Shown here piece by piece: positions 8,613 through 18,694 of a stretch of 64,000 nucleotides of DNA. The stretch is from Cyanobacterium sp. uoEpiScrs1 (GTDB taxonomy: Bacteria; Cyanobacteriota; Cyanobacteriia; Cyanobacteriales; Microcystaceae): assembly GCF_947331815.1 (NCBI RefSeq), contig NZ_OX373462.1, positions 1,165,376 through 1,229,375 of the forward strand, in the 5' to 3' direction. The position numbers and the translations under genes were made by a program. The notes below the pieces were generated by a model. That model did no database searches, was not told the DNA's origin, and worked only from the letters and a program-made list of their open reading frames with translations. Positions within the stretch are counted from its first letter, which is position 1; each line of letters starts with the position of its first letter.

Positions 8613-10898
8613 GTGCGTATCCCTCTCGACTACTATAGAATTTTGGGAGTTCTTCCCCAAGTAACAGATAAGCAGCTTAGTCAGGCTTATCATGATCGTT
8701 GTTTGCAATCACCCCGTCGGGAATATAGCAAGACGGCGACCTTATCACGGAAGCAACTACTTACTCAAGCTTATAAAATATTATCGGAATTATCGGACTC
8801 AGAGCAAAAAATTGTTCATGAGACCTTGTTTCTAGAAAGCACTTTTGCCAATCAATTAAAATCTAATTCAGAAATTCTTTTAACTACTCCAGAGGAAGAA
8901 ATACTTCCTAATTCATCGCCATTAGACTCTAAAATATTAGAAATTACGTCTGAGCAATGGATAGGGGCCTTAATGATTCTCCAAGAGTTAGGAGAATATG
9001 AGCTAGTCATTAAATTTGGTGAAATTTCTCTTAACATCTTGTTAAGTCCCCAATCAGAATTGTATCCTCTTATCTGCGAGATTCAAACTGATATTATTCT
9101 TACCATTGCCTTAGCTGCTTTAGAATTGAGCAGAGAACAATGGCAACAAGAAGAATATGAACAAGCAGGGATTTCAGGAGGAAAGGGGCTCAACATTCTT
9201 CAAGAAAATTGTTTATTTCCATCATTGCAAATTGAAATCACCAAAGAACTTTATAAGTTACGTCCCTACCGAGTTTTAGAATTGTTGGCTCAACCTGAAA
9301 AAAATCGATATGATCGAGATCGAGGTAAAAGCCTACTTCAAGAAATGCTACAAGAAAGACAGGGAATTGATGGTCAAGGTGATGACAATTCTGGGCTTGG
9401 TATAGACGATTTTTTGCGGTTTATTCAACAACTACGGACTTACTTGACAGCTTCTGAACAAGAAGATATTTTTTTTCGTGAAAGCAGTTACCGATCAGCT
9501 GTGGCTGCTTATCTAAGAGTATATTCTTTGATTGCCCGTGGTTTTATTGGGAGACAACCCGCTTTTATAGTTGAAGCGAAAAGTATTCTGGAGGGCTTAG
9601 AGAAACTTCAGGATGTCTCTTTAGAAAAAGGAATTTGTTCTTTGCTTTTAGGCGAAACTCAAGAGGCTATCCTCGCATTAGAACAATGTAAAGACGAAGA
9701 AGTCTTGACTTTCGTTAGACAACAATCCCAAGGGGCACCGGATCTTTTGCCTGGGCTGTGTCTATATGGGCAACATTGGTTACACACGGAAGTGTTTTCT
9801 CATTTTCGTGATTTTAAAAAACGGACCGACTCTCTAGAGGATTATTTTGCTGATCAATCAGTTCAGACCTATCTAGAACAATTACCTGCTGACTCTCAAA
9901 GGACTTCTCTTGGGGAGAAACAAGAAAATGAAGTGATGCTAAGTAGAGCGATCTCACGAAATGATCACGTTGTTCAGGAAAGGCGGGCTTTCACGAAGGG
10001 ACGATATCTAAGAAAAGCCCGCTTCCAACATCAAGAACCACAGTTACTTGTCAGTGGAGGTGGGGGAGTTCCTACTCTAGCTACAGGGGCAGCTGTTTCT
10101 TCGACTCCATACCGCCGCAGTTTTAGGGAAAATTCTTTAAGAGGAATTAGAGATAGAGCAGTCGTTAAAAGCTCTAATCAAGATTTTCGTCGAAACGCCC
10201 AGAATAACCTATCTCTAGATTTCCCAACAACAGTTGGCGAGCCAGAACAAGAAGCTCAATGTGAGTCATATGAACGAACCAATTCCTACAGTTTCAGCAA
10301 AACAATCTTTAAACTCCATCCTTGGTTTATTTTGGCTGCGTCATTGATAACTTTGGGAGCACTAGGATCATCAATTAAATGGGTTCAATATATTATGTCC
10401 CCCTTGGTTGCTTTGGAGGAAGAACAACTGGTCTTGGAACTACGCCAACCCCCAATTACCATTCCAGCACCAGAGATCTTGGTCACGAAGCAGATAAAAG
10501 ATCAACCCGAAAAATTGACCGTAGAAGATGCTAAAAAAGTTATTAATATCTGGTTATCTAGTAAAGCTGATGCTTTTGGTCCTGACTATAAGATTGAACC
10601 ACTAAGTAGAATTTTAGCGATTCCTCTGCTCAATCTCTGGGAAGATAGGGCACAAAATGTCAAGAGAAACAAAAATTATTGGCAGTATAAGCATTATGTT
10701 ACCATAAAATCTCTCAAAATTCCTGATAATAACCCAAACAAGGCGGTTGTCGAGGCTGATATTAGAGAAGTTGCTGATTTTTACAACAAGGGTCAACGAA
10801 GCACAAGTAGATCTTACGATGATAAGCTAAAAGTTCGTTATGGATTACTTCGTAAGCAAGACGGTTGGTTGATTCACTCCCTTGAACTAATTAGTTAA
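8613..10898 (+). CDS. zipN: Cell division protein Ftn2/ZipN (ARC6 homologue)
   Basis: Membrane-anchored division protein that tethers FtsZ to the inner membrane in cyanobacteria; ARC6 is the chloroplast relative. The 761-residue product has the family plan: an N-terminal J-domain-like segment (RIPLDYYRILGV, residues 1-65), a long helical region, a single transmembrane helix at about 570-590 (WFILAASLITLGALG) and a C-terminal DUF4101/IMS-type domain (EDAKKVINIWLSSKADAFG onward, ending in WLIHSLELIS). Start is GTG at 8613, in keeping with the family N-terminus. The gene is intact, so FtsZ-ring division appears to be retained despite genome decay nearby. Also called ftn2 or cdv2. Confidence 0.92.
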   Translation: MRIPLDYYRILGVLPQVTDKQLSQAYHDRCLQSPRREYSKTATLSRKQLLTQAYKILSELSDSEQKIVHETLFLESTFANQLKSNSEILLTTPEEEILPNSSPLDSKILEITSEQWIGALMILQELGEYELVIKFGEISLNILLSPQSELYPLICEIQTDIILTIALAALELSREQWQQEEYEQAGISGGKGLNILQENCLFPSLQIEITKELYKLRPYRVLELLAQPEKNRYDRDRGKSLLQEMLQERQGIDGQGDDNSGLGIDDFLRFIQQLRTYLTASEQEDIFFRESSYRSAVAAYLRVYSLIARGFIGRQPAFIVEAKSILEGLEKLQDVSLEKGICSLLLGETQEAILALEQCKDEEVLTFVRQQSQGAPDLLPGLCLYGQHWLHTEVFSHFRDFKKRTDSLEDYFADQSVQTYLEQLPADSQRTSLGEKQENEVMLSRAISRNDHVVQERRAFTKGRYLRKARFQHQEPQLLVSGGGGVPTLATGAAVSSTPYRRSFRENSLRGIRDRAVVKSSNQDFRRNAQNNLSLDFPTTVGEPEQEAQCESYERTNSYSFSKTIFKLHPWFILAASLITLGALGSSIKWVQYIMSPLVALEEEQLVLELRQPPITIPAPEILVTKQIKDQPEKLTVEDAKKVINIWLSSKADAFGPDYKIEPLSRILAIPLLNLWEDRAQNVKRNKNYWQYKHYVTIKSLKIPDNNPNKAVVEADIREVADFYNKGQRSTSRSYDDKLKVRYGLLRKQDGWLIHSLELIS

Positions 10899-11070
10899 GA
10901 AGAATGGAAAGCAGACTTTTTCAGTCATGAAACCAATTAATTTGACAAAAAGTAGTGTAGCTGATAAGCTGGGGAACTGTAACTGGACGGATACTCGTGA
11001 TGGGAGAGCCAATGATTAGATTGTTGGCATGTTCCTCGTAATAAAAAATAGGAGGTATAAGAGTTAATCA

Positions 11071-11253
11071 ATGACCCAAGTTGTCGTCGGTCAAAATGAG
11101 CCCATTGAATCTGCTTTGCGTCGGTTTAAGCGACAGGTTGCTAAAGCCGGAATCTATACAGATTATAAAAAGCATCAATTCTTTGAAACGCCGCAAGAGA
11201 AACGAAAGCGTAAAGAAGCGACTCGTAGAAGACAGCGCTCACGCCGCCGTTAG
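11071..11253 (+). CDS. rpsU: 30S ribosomal protein S21
   Basis: Small basic 30S subunit protein involved in mRNA binding during initiation. It has 60 residues with the typical start ([20 protein letters not shown]) and an Arg/Lys-rich tail ([15 protein letters not shown]). AGGAGG stands upstream at a rather long spacing from the ATG. It is transcribed alone, convergent with the YciH-type gene, and ends before a hairpin. Confidence 0.97.
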   Translation: MTQVVVGQNEPIESALRRFKRQVAKAGIYTDYKKHQFFETPQEKRKRKEATRRRQRSRRR

Positions 11254-11341
11254 GAGTCGGACTTACGGTGTAGGCTGCATCTTAGTGAGTTAATTTTTCT
11301 AGAAGTTATTGATATATTTTGAAGAGTTTTATGGTGTCTAT

Positions 11342-11365
11342 ATCCTCTCCTGAGTGGGAGAGGAT
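11342..11365. terminator. Bidirectional terminator between rpsU and the SUI1-type gene
   Basis: ATCCTCTCC pairs with GGAGAGGAT around a short loop, a perfect stem of at least 9 bp. It lies between two convergent genes and has T-rich sequence on the plus-strand side, so it can serve rpsU and probably the opposing gene. Confidence 0.75.
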
Positions 11366-11380
11366 TAACTTTTCTGATGA

Positions 11381-11728
11381 TTAACCGCCACTAATTTTTA
11401 CCTTGTAGCCTAATTGAGAAAGAATAGTTATTAGTTTTTGGCAATGATCTCCTTGAATTTCAAGGATGTTATCTTTAATGGTCCCGCCACTACCGCATCG
11501 GCTTTTGAATTGTTTTAGCAATTTAGCTAATTTTTCAGCAGAGTGTTGAAAACCAGTTATAACAGTTACAGTTTTGCCCTTTCGTCCTGATCTAGTGAGC
11601 TGTATCCGAATATCTTGTTGTTCAGGAAGTAAATCTTGACCCTTGTTTTCCAACATCTTTGAGTTGGAGAATGAACTAAACTCTTGATAGACAATGCGCT
11701 TAGAAGAAGACTGACCTTGAGAAGACAT
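11381..11728 (-). CDS. SUI1/YciH-family translation factor
   Basis: Protein of the eIF1/SUI1 (YciH) family, 115 residues, thought to influence start-codon selection. The SUI1 core is clear in the second half: RKGKTVTVITGF at about 50-61, KQFKSRCGSGGT at about 75-86, then the closing strands (ILEIQGDH, LGYKVKISGG). The N-terminal 40 residues are a variable Ser-rich extension. It is convergent with rpsU and shares the terminator at 11342-11365. Intact length for the family. Confidence 0.88.
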   Translation of the reverse strand: MSSQGQSSSKRIVYQEFSSFSNSKMLENKGQDLLPEQQDIRIQLTRSGRKGKTVTVITGFQHSAEKLAKLLKQFKSRCGSGGTIKDNILEIQGDHCQKLITILSQLGYKVKISGG

Positions 11729-13167
11729 AACAAATTATATAAACATAAACTAATTTAGCTTTATCTTAGACTGTAAGTAAAAATTATTTAGTTGCTTTTT
11801 TCAGAAACCCCACAGTAAACGGATTAAGTAAAATTACTAGTCCCATTCGTGTCGAACAATTTTAGCCGAACAGTCTACAAAACTGAGTCTTAAGCAGATT
11901 TTTTTATGGTCATCGTACCTTTTTAAAATTTTTTCTAAATCCAAAGCAAGGTAATGTTCCTATAGTTAGGTAAATTTTTAAGAGAAGACTGATAGATTTA
12001 CAATTAGCAGTTTAATATAATGAAGGTTTATTTATTTTTCGAATAGTTAGGTTTGCTATTTCTATCATAAAGAAGGCAACATTACCATTCATACTGAATA
12101 TTTCAATATCCTAACTAATAACCAGCAATTTGTTTTATTGATTAAGATTAAGGTATGGTTACAAGGAATCTTACATCGAAAGAGTTGTTTGTGATTTTAA
12201 ACACTTTAATCAAAGCTTTTGCAAATCTAATACAACATAATGTCCTATGCAAAAATAATTTGAACTTAATGCAAGTAAGTTTAGGAGTTATCTAAGAGAT
12301 CCGACAAAGCAGTTACTTAAAAGAATACTAAGGATTTACGGTAGTTGCGTTTATACAATAATTGAGTCATGCTCAAAAAGGTTTACAGCTCACTAACTAC
12401 TAAGTTTCAATTAAGATATAAAAAGATAAATTTACTATTTTAACTTCGCCGGTTCTTTGGTCTAAATATTTTACGATTACCAATTAATTTTGAATAATCT
12501 GGAGGTAATTGGTAGTTTAGGAGAAAACTTTAGTCTGATCTAAAAAAATTCTTAAAGAGTAGTAAGAATTTTAATAACATATCTTCTCGATTAAAATTTT
12601 GGTTGTTTTTCTTACTAAAATTTGATCGAATTTCCATAGTCTATATCTGTTTGTGCTTGATTTCTATCAGGAAACTTATATTGAAGTGAAGTATGGTACA
12701 AAACTATTAAGGTATACGCTTTTAGAGGAAGAATGCCTAAATTACATTATATTACTATCAACCCTGCTGCCTCAGTTTAACAATAAAATAGTTAATAAAG
12801 TCACTAAAGAAAACATTAGGTAACATAAAAGTTAGCCTTTTGTTTGTAAGTATTATTTACTTTCTTGAAAAGAAGATAACGAAAGCTAGAGACTCTTGCA
12901 AATACTCAAGATATACCTGCAGAATGTAACGGACTGCAGTATGACAGGGAACGACTAGGTAGTTTTGAAGTAAATTCCATGACTTGGAGGAGGTTGACTT
13001 ATCCAATAAGACTACTTTTAGGTGGCTAAGAATAAATTCCATAATAGCATTGAGAATAAATTAACTTAACTTATTTAGATGTTAATGTACTCCCCAGGAA
13101 CTCTATTTTTAAGCCACTAACTTAGTATTATTTATGGCACAGGTTAAGATAAGCTTTGGTTGTTCCC
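11729..13167. other. 1.4 kb non-coding region
   Basis: No supportable gene on either strand. Short frames (for example on the minus strand near 12857-13042) have no recognisable sequence and AT-driven composition. It may be the site of an eroded gene; no remnant could be assigned. Confidence 0.5.
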
Positions 13168-14505
13168 ATGTCTATTATTTCTGATATTTTCTTAAATGAT
13201 CGCTATTGGCTAAAAAATACACATATTCCTTCATGTTTATTGGATAATAGAGATTTTATCCCTGATACCAGAGAAGGTTTGTGTCAAATTGATTTAGAAA
13301 TTGCCCAAGGAAAAATTTCCTCAATTATTCTCTCTGACTCTACTGTGATAGAAGATTCTTTTATGGATTTACAAGGAGGTATTATTTTTCCTGGATTTGT
13401 CGACATTCATACTCATTTAGATAAAAGCCATATTTGGGAACGATCACCTAATTTGGACGGAACATTTGATACAGCAATGATAACTCTTAGGAAAGATACC
13501 GAAGCTTTTTGGCGGCCTGAAGATATTTACGCTCGTATGGAGTTTGGTCTTAAGTGTAGTTATGCTCATGGAACAACAGCTATTAGAACTCATTTAGATT
13601 CATTTGGAGAACAAGCTGACTTAGTTTTTAAAGTTTTTAAGGAATTACAAACTCAATGGCAAGAAAAAATTATTCTTCAAGCCGTTTGTCTAGTTTCTTT
13701 AGATTATTTTTTGACGGATGAAGGGGTCAGTCTAGCGGATAAAGTCGCTGACCATGGAGAGGTTTTAGGTGGATTTACTTATATGAATCCTCATCTAGAT
13801 AAACAACTTCACCAAGTTTTCAGGTTAGCTGAAGAACGTAACTTATGTTTAGATTTTCACGTAGATGAAAATAATGATCCTAATTCAATTTGCTTATCTA
13901 AAGTTGCTGAAACTGCTATAAAACATAAATTTGTAAAGCAAATTGTTTGTGGTCATTGTTGTAGTTTAGCGGTCCAACCACAAGAAGTCGTTAGTCAAAC
14001 AATTAAATTGGTTAAACAAGCAAATATTGGAATTGTTAGTTTGCCAATGTGTAATCTATATCTTCAGGATCGAGCCTCAAATACAACTCCTTATTGGCGG
14101 GGTATTACAAAAGTCCATGAATTTAAAAAACAAGAAGTTCCTATTACATTTGCTAGTGATAATTGTCGAGATCCTTTTTTTGGTTTTGGTGATCATGATG
14201 TGCTAGAAGTTTTTAAAGAGTCTGTAAGAATTGCTCACTTAGATATTCCTTATAGTGATTGGTGTAGTACCGTAACAAAAACACCTGCAACTTTAATGGG
14301 ACTTTCTAATATTGGTCGAATTTCAGTTGGATTAGATGCAGATTTAATTTTATTTACAGCTCGTTATTTCAGTGAATTATTGTCACGTCCTCAAAGTGAT
14401 CGAATTGTTTTACGTCGAGGCAAACCAATTAATACTAACTTGCCCAAATATGCGGAATTAGATAATTTAACATTAATAAATCAAAAATATAGTAAAAGTA
14501 TATAA
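13168..14505 (+). CDS. codA: Cytosine deaminase-like amidohydrolase
   Basis: Metal-dependent hydrolase of the amidohydrolase superfamily, most like cytosine deaminase (cytosine to uracil, pyrimidine salvage). The metal site is readable: FVDIHTHLDK with His81 and His83, FHVDENND with His231 and Asp233/Glu234, CGHCCSL with His263, and FASDNCRDP with Asp331. The 445 residues match the long cyanobacterial version. I use the ATG at 13168; a TTG four codons earlier is in frame but unnecessary. Substrate cannot be fixed from sequence: related isocytosine or N-substituted amidohydrolases share these motifs. It is a single gene with its own terminator immediately after the stop. Confidence 0.8.
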   Translation: MSIISDIFLNDRYWLKNTHIPSCLLDNRDFIPDTREGLCQIDLEIAQGKISSIILSDSTVIEDSFMDLQGGIIFPGFVDIHTHLDKSHIWERSPNLDGTFDTAMITLRKDTEAFWRPEDIYARMEFGLKCSYAHGTTAIRTHLDSFGEQADLVFKVFKELQTQWQEKIILQAVCLVSLDYFLTDEGVSLADKVADHGEVLGGFTYMNPHLDKQLHQVFRLAEERNLCLDFHVDENNDPNSICLSKVAETAIKHKFVKQIVCGHCCSLAVQPQEVVSQTIKLVKQANIGIVSLPMCNLYLQDRASNTTPYWRGITKVHEFKKQEVPITFASDNCRDPFFGFGDHDVLEVFKESVRIAHLDIPYSDWCSTVTKTPATLMGLSNIGRISVGLDADLILFTARYFSELLSRPQSDRIVLRRGKPINTNLPKYAELDNLTLINQKYSKSI

Positions 14506-14530
14506 AGCCTATTTTAAAATGGGCTTTTTA
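14504..14530 (+). terminator. Rho-independent terminator of the deaminase gene
   Basis: AAAGCCTATTT pairs with AAATGGGCTTT (one G-T pair) and runs into a T-tract. The stem overlaps the stop codon. This is a textbook intrinsic terminator. Confidence 0.85.
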
Positions 14531-14941
14531 ATAAAAATCAAATAAAAAGCTGCTATAGTTAGCATTAATAACAACTAAAAAGTATCTTACCAAACTTATT
14601 GAGTTAAAACACTACTTGTCTATGAATAGTTAGTAGAATCTGAGGTTATATTTAATTTCTATGCATAAATCAAGATAAAAAATTGTCTTATATTTTAATA
14701 AATTATTCTAATACTCAATATTTATATTATTGCCTGTAATAAAGCAACTACTGAGTTCTAAAATAGACAAGCCTATTAAAAAACACTCTAATATCTCCAG
14801 CAAAAATAGAATAACAGAACAATATTACAATCTAGAAGATTATTAAATGATATCGAAACTAGATTGATATCTTCCAATAATATTTTTTGTTTTTATTAAA
14901 ATAATATGTAATGATTTTGCATTGATTTTATCTCACAAAAA
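14531..14941. other. AT-rich spacer between convergent genes
   Basis: No gene or clear structure seen in this 410-base interval. Confidence 0.5.
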
Positions 14942-15997
14942 TTATCTAAGTTCTAAACTAGATTTAAGTTCTTTAATTATCTCTAACAATAAAAAAATTT
15001 CTTGATCGGTTCCAACAGAAATTCTAATATAATCCTTAATACGAGGATTTTCAAAATATCTCACCAATATTTTTCTCTCTTTTAATTTTTCGTAAAGCTC
15101 TGACGCAGGCATCCATTGAGAAGATGCAAAAACAAAGTTTGAGTCAGAATCAAAGACTGAGAAATCCAAAGCTTTTAGAGATTCAATAAGATGGCTACGG
15201 GTTTGACGAACTTTTTGCCAAATTTTTTTAAAATATTCTTGAAAATTGAGAGCATTTGTACCCAAAAGTTGCGCTACTCTATCTAAATTATAAGAGTCTT
15301 TAACTTTGTTCATTTGTTCAATTATAGGAACTGAAGCAATTCCAAAACCTACTCGCATTCCTGCTATACTATAGCTCTTAGACATAGTGCGAGAAATAAT
15401 GACATTATCATATTTATTCAAAAAATCAAGATGATTTTTATCACTAAAATCTGTATAAGCCTCATCAATTAAAACTATTCCAGTAGCTTTTTCACAAGTT
15501 TTTTCTAAGTAATCACGCTTCAAATGTTGTCCTACAGGAGGGTTAGGAGAAGCAACAAATATTAGTTTAGCTTCGGGACAAATAATCGGTCGGTCAATAG
15601 TAAATTGATTATTTGTAGAAATTTTAGTAACAGATGCACCATGAACTCGCGCAATTGTCTCGTATAAAGAGTAAGTTAAATCAAGAAAAGTAACACTTTC
15701 TCCTGGATTTACAAATGTCCTTACTGCAATATTTAAAATGTCATCGGAACCATTGCCTGCTATGATGTTGTTGGGAGATACTCCAAACACTTTTGCTGCT
15801 GCTTTTCGTAGTTTGGAAGATACTGGGTCAGGATATAATCTTACTTTTGTTAGTTCTTCTTGAAGTCCCTCAAAAATATCAAGGGGAGGCGAGTAAGGAT
15901 TTTCATTAGTATTTAATTTAATAAAATCATCGGTTTGAGGCTGTTCTCCTGGAATATAACCTGACGTTTCTTCAACGCATTCCCGAATAAGTGACAT
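14942..15997 (-). CDS. hisC: Histidinol-phosphate aminotransferase
   Basis: PLP enzyme of histidine synthesis that converts imidazole-acetol phosphate and glutamate to histidinol phosphate. Fold-type I aminotransferase of 351 residues. Visible are the substrate-binding LNTNENPY segment near residue 30, GNGSDD at about 81-86, DEAYTDF with the PLP-ring Asp178, and SRTMSKSYSIAGMRVGFG containing the Schiff-base Lys207; a conserved C-terminal Arg lies in YIRISVGT. Length and start (MSLIRECVEET) fit the family. Monocistronic. HisC-type enzymes can also act on other amino acids, so substrate range is inferred. Confidence 0.92.
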   Translation of the reverse strand: MSLIRECVEETSGYIPGEQPQTDDFIKLNTNENPYSPPLDIFEGLQEELTKVRLYPDPVSSKLRKAAAKVFGVSPNNIIAGNGSDDILNIAVRTFVNPGESVTFLDLTYSLYETIARVHGASVTKISTNNQFTIDRPIICPEAKLIFVASPNPPVGQHLKRDYLEKTCEKATGIVLIDEAYTDFSDKNHLDFLNKYDNVIISRTMSKSYSIAGMRVGFGIASVPIIEQMNKVKDSYNLDRVAQLLGTNALNFQEYFKKIWQKVRQTRSHLIESLKALDFSVFDSDSNFVFASSQWMPASELYEKLKERKILVRYFENPRIKDYIRISVGTDQEIFLLLEIIKELKSSLELR

Positions 15998-16234
15998 AAA
16001 GATGAAATTTGTTGCTATTGCTAGACCCAGAGAGTCTAGCGCGGAATCTTAATGATATATAGATTTCTTAACAATGCTTTAATAAAAATTAAAAACAAAA
16101 TAGTTGCCCTAAATTTTCTATTTATTTACCTTCTTAAACAAAAAATAATTAACTATATTCTTGTTTTAAGAAAAGTAAGGATGCTATTTACTTATAACAT
16201 CCTAAGGAAAAATGCATTTATGTAGATAAAAATA

Positions 16235-18226
16235 TTATTTTGTCAGATGAGTTAACATCTGGTTAGAACGTTCTATAAAGGATTTCATTCCTTGTGAACC
16301 TAGTCCTTGCTGCGCTATTATTGCTAAGTCATAAACGTGCTGACAAAGCATTTTAGAAATCTCTCCAGAAGGAGATTCACCTGTTCCTTGGATAATACTA
16401 GACTGATTTAATCGATAAATATTTTCAATCAAAGGATGGCTAGTATTTATCACTAATACATGCTCTTCTGGAAATTCCATAACTTGTTGTTTCATCATAG
16501 CCGTCATTTCCTGTAAACGTCGCATTGCCTCAGGTAATAGAACCATCACAGGAGGAGTACTTTCAGGAGTATTTGATTTTAACGCCTCGGTGCGAACGTT
16601 TATCTTGGGTTTATTGATTGCTTTCTCGAACATTTCTTTAATTTGTTCACTTCGTGTTTTATTTGTAGCCGGATCAATAATCTCCTTATTCTCATCATTC
16701 TTTAATAAGGTTTTGTCTAATTCTGCATCTACACGGGAGAATTGAACGTCAGAATATTCTCGTTCCAGGAAAGGGATAAAGTAGTTAGTATCAATGAAAG
16801 AATCCATAAATAGGACTTCTATTTCTTGATTTTTATAGAGTTCAACATAGGTTGCTTGGGCAGTTTTATCAGTACAATAAAATACCCTATTTTCATGAGT
16901 TTTTATATTTCTATCTAAATAAGCTTTTAAGGTAGTAAATCCTGATCTTTCATAGGTTAATTGCGTATTTTTGTTGTTTTCTTCTGTCTCCTGCCAAATA
17001 TCTTTTTTATCTTCTACTTGAATTACGTCCGCTTTATCCTCAATCTTAGTCAATGTGTCAGTAGGCTGATAAGTGGTCCGATAGATGAGGATATCTTCAA
17101 CTTGTTTCTTAAATTTATCTTCTTTGAGGGAACCATATTTAACAAATGTTCCTATATCCTCCCAGCAACGAATATATTCTTCTGGTGTTTCCTCCGAAAG
17201 TGATTTTAGACGATCAGCAATTTTTTTAGAAATATGATTAGCAATACCTCGAACAGTACGATGATTAGTTAACGCACTACGAGAAACATTCAAAGGGATA
17301 TCAGGACTGTCAATCACCCCCCGCAATGGCATTAAAAATTCAGGAATAACTTCTTCACAATGATCACTGACGAAAACTTGATTACAAAAGAGTTTAATAG
17401 ACCCTTTTGAAACATCTACATCAGGACGAAGTTTAGGAAAGTAGAGAATTCCAGTTACCAAAAAAGGGTAGTCAGTATTTAAGTGTATCCAAAGTAAAGG
17501 ATCTTCTTGGAAAGGGTAGAGATAGCGATAAAATTCCAAGTAATCTTCTTTAGTTAAATTTTGAGCTGATTCATTCCACAAGGAGCGTTGTTTATTGACA
17601 GTTTCTCCTTCAAATTTAATGGGAACTGATAAAAAGTCAGAATAAGTTTTAACCAGCTGACGAATACGAGATGGTTCAAGGTATTCTTGCTCCTCATCCA
17701 TTAAAGTTAAGATGACGGTTGTTCCAATTTCAGTCCGAGAAGAGTCTGTTAATTCAAATTCAGGAGAACCATCACAAGACCAATGTACTGCTTGGGAACC
17801 TTCTCGGTAAGAAAGAGTTTCAATTTCAACTTTTTTAGCCACCATAAAAGCAGAATAAAAACCCAAACCAAAATGACCAATTAAATCATTGGTATCTTTC
17901 TGATACTTATGAATGAATTCTTCCGCGCTAGAGAAGGCAACCTGATTAATATATTTTTTTATTTCATCAGCTGTCATACCAATGCCATTATCAGTAATAG
18001 ACAGGGTATTGTTATTTTTATCAACTGAAAGTATAATTTCAGGCTCGGGAACTTCTCCTTTCATTTCTCCAGCAAATACAGCCATTTTAAATTTAGAAAT
18101 GGCATCAACAGAGTTAGAAATTAACTCACGTAAGAATATTTCGTGATCAGTGTAGAGAGATTTCTTGATAATGGGAAAAATATTCTCAGTATGAATAGTA
18201 ATATTGCCTTTTTCAAGTATCGTCAT
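16235..18226 (-). CDS. htpG: Molecular chaperone HtpG (Hsp90)
   Basis: ATP-dependent Hsp90 chaperone of the cytosol, 663 residues, close to the cyanobacterial norm. The GHKL ATPase site is evident: ELISNSVDA near residue 35, DNGIGM near 80 and GHFGLGFYSAF near 117-127. The middle domain contains the conserved catalytic-loop Arg region (DIPLNVSRSAL). The C-terminal dimerisation domain is complete, ending FIERSNQMLTHLTK. Frame is uninterrupted. It stands alone on the minus strand with spacers on both sides. In cyanobacteria HtpG supports heat and oxidative stress tolerance and interacts with phycobilisome and tetrapyrrole enzymes (known for relatives, not shown here). Confidence 0.96.
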   Translation of the reverse strand: MTILEKGNITIHTENIFPIIKKSLYTDHEIFLRELISNSVDAISKFKMAVFAGEMKGEVPEPEIILSVDKNNNTLSITDNGIGMTADEIKKYINQVAFSSAEEFIHKYQKDTNDLIGHFGLGFYSAFMVAKKVEIETLSYREGSQAVHWSCDGSPEFELTDSSRTEIGTTVILTLMDEEQEYLEPSRIRQLVKTYSDFLSVPIKFEGETVNKQRSLWNESAQNLTKEDYLEFYRYLYPFQEDPLLWIHLNTDYPFLVTGILYFPKLRPDVDVSKGSIKLFCNQVFVSDHCEEVIPEFLMPLRGVIDSPDIPLNVSRSALTNHRTVRGIANHISKKIADRLKSLSEETPEEYIRCWEDIGTFVKYGSLKEDKFKKQVEDILIYRTTYQPTDTLTKIEDKADVIQVEDKKDIWQETEENNKNTQLTYERSGFTTLKAYLDRNIKTHENRVFYCTDKTAQATYVELYKNQEIEVLFMDSFIDTNYFIPFLEREYSDVQFSRVDAELDKTLLKNDENKEIIDPATNKTRSEQIKEMFEKAINKPKINVRTEALKSNTPESTPPVMVLLPEAMRRLQEMTAMMKQQVMEFPEEHVLVINTSHPLIENIYRLNQSSIIQGTGESPSGEISKMLCQHVYDLAIIAQQGLGSQGMKSFIERSNQMLTHLTK

Positions 18227-18694
18227 AGCTTCTCAATTTTAGAAAGTGTTTACACATTATAAATAATAATTGTGCCCGATTATAAGTTAATATTCACTCA
18301 GGGATTGTCCCACTAAACAAATGTGGATTTCCGTACACTTATAATTCACAATCAGACTTCTGCGAATAAATTTGCTTAAATTAGCCAGACTCCCAAGGAA
18401 CAGATTTTATAAAAACCCGTCAGTCTCCAGATGGTAGTTGATAAAGGATAGGCAACGAGTACTTAAATTTTACTTGATTGGAAAAAATACTGTCCTAGTC
18501 TAGGAAAATTTTATCTATAAACTTAACCTAATTTCCTAATATATTTGTCTCTTAAGTTTTACCTAAGCTTATTTTATTCTATTAGCAATTTTTTAAAATT
18601 GATCTATACTGCTACAGGTCTTAAAACGACTCTTAATACCAATAACAAAGCGATTTGTTCAACTTTTATCTAAAAAAATACTGAAATAACTTTC
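18227..18694. other. Divergent spacer upstream of htpG and the anchored protein
   Basis: About 470 bases with no coding frame. Promoters for both divergent genes must lie here; no heat-shock operator such as an inverted CIRCE repeat was seen. Confidence 0.5.

Noticed and set aside
12857..13042. 61-codon minus-strand frame in the 1.4 kb gap
   Set aside because: No recognisable motif, AT-driven composition, no ribosome-binding site; probably chance.
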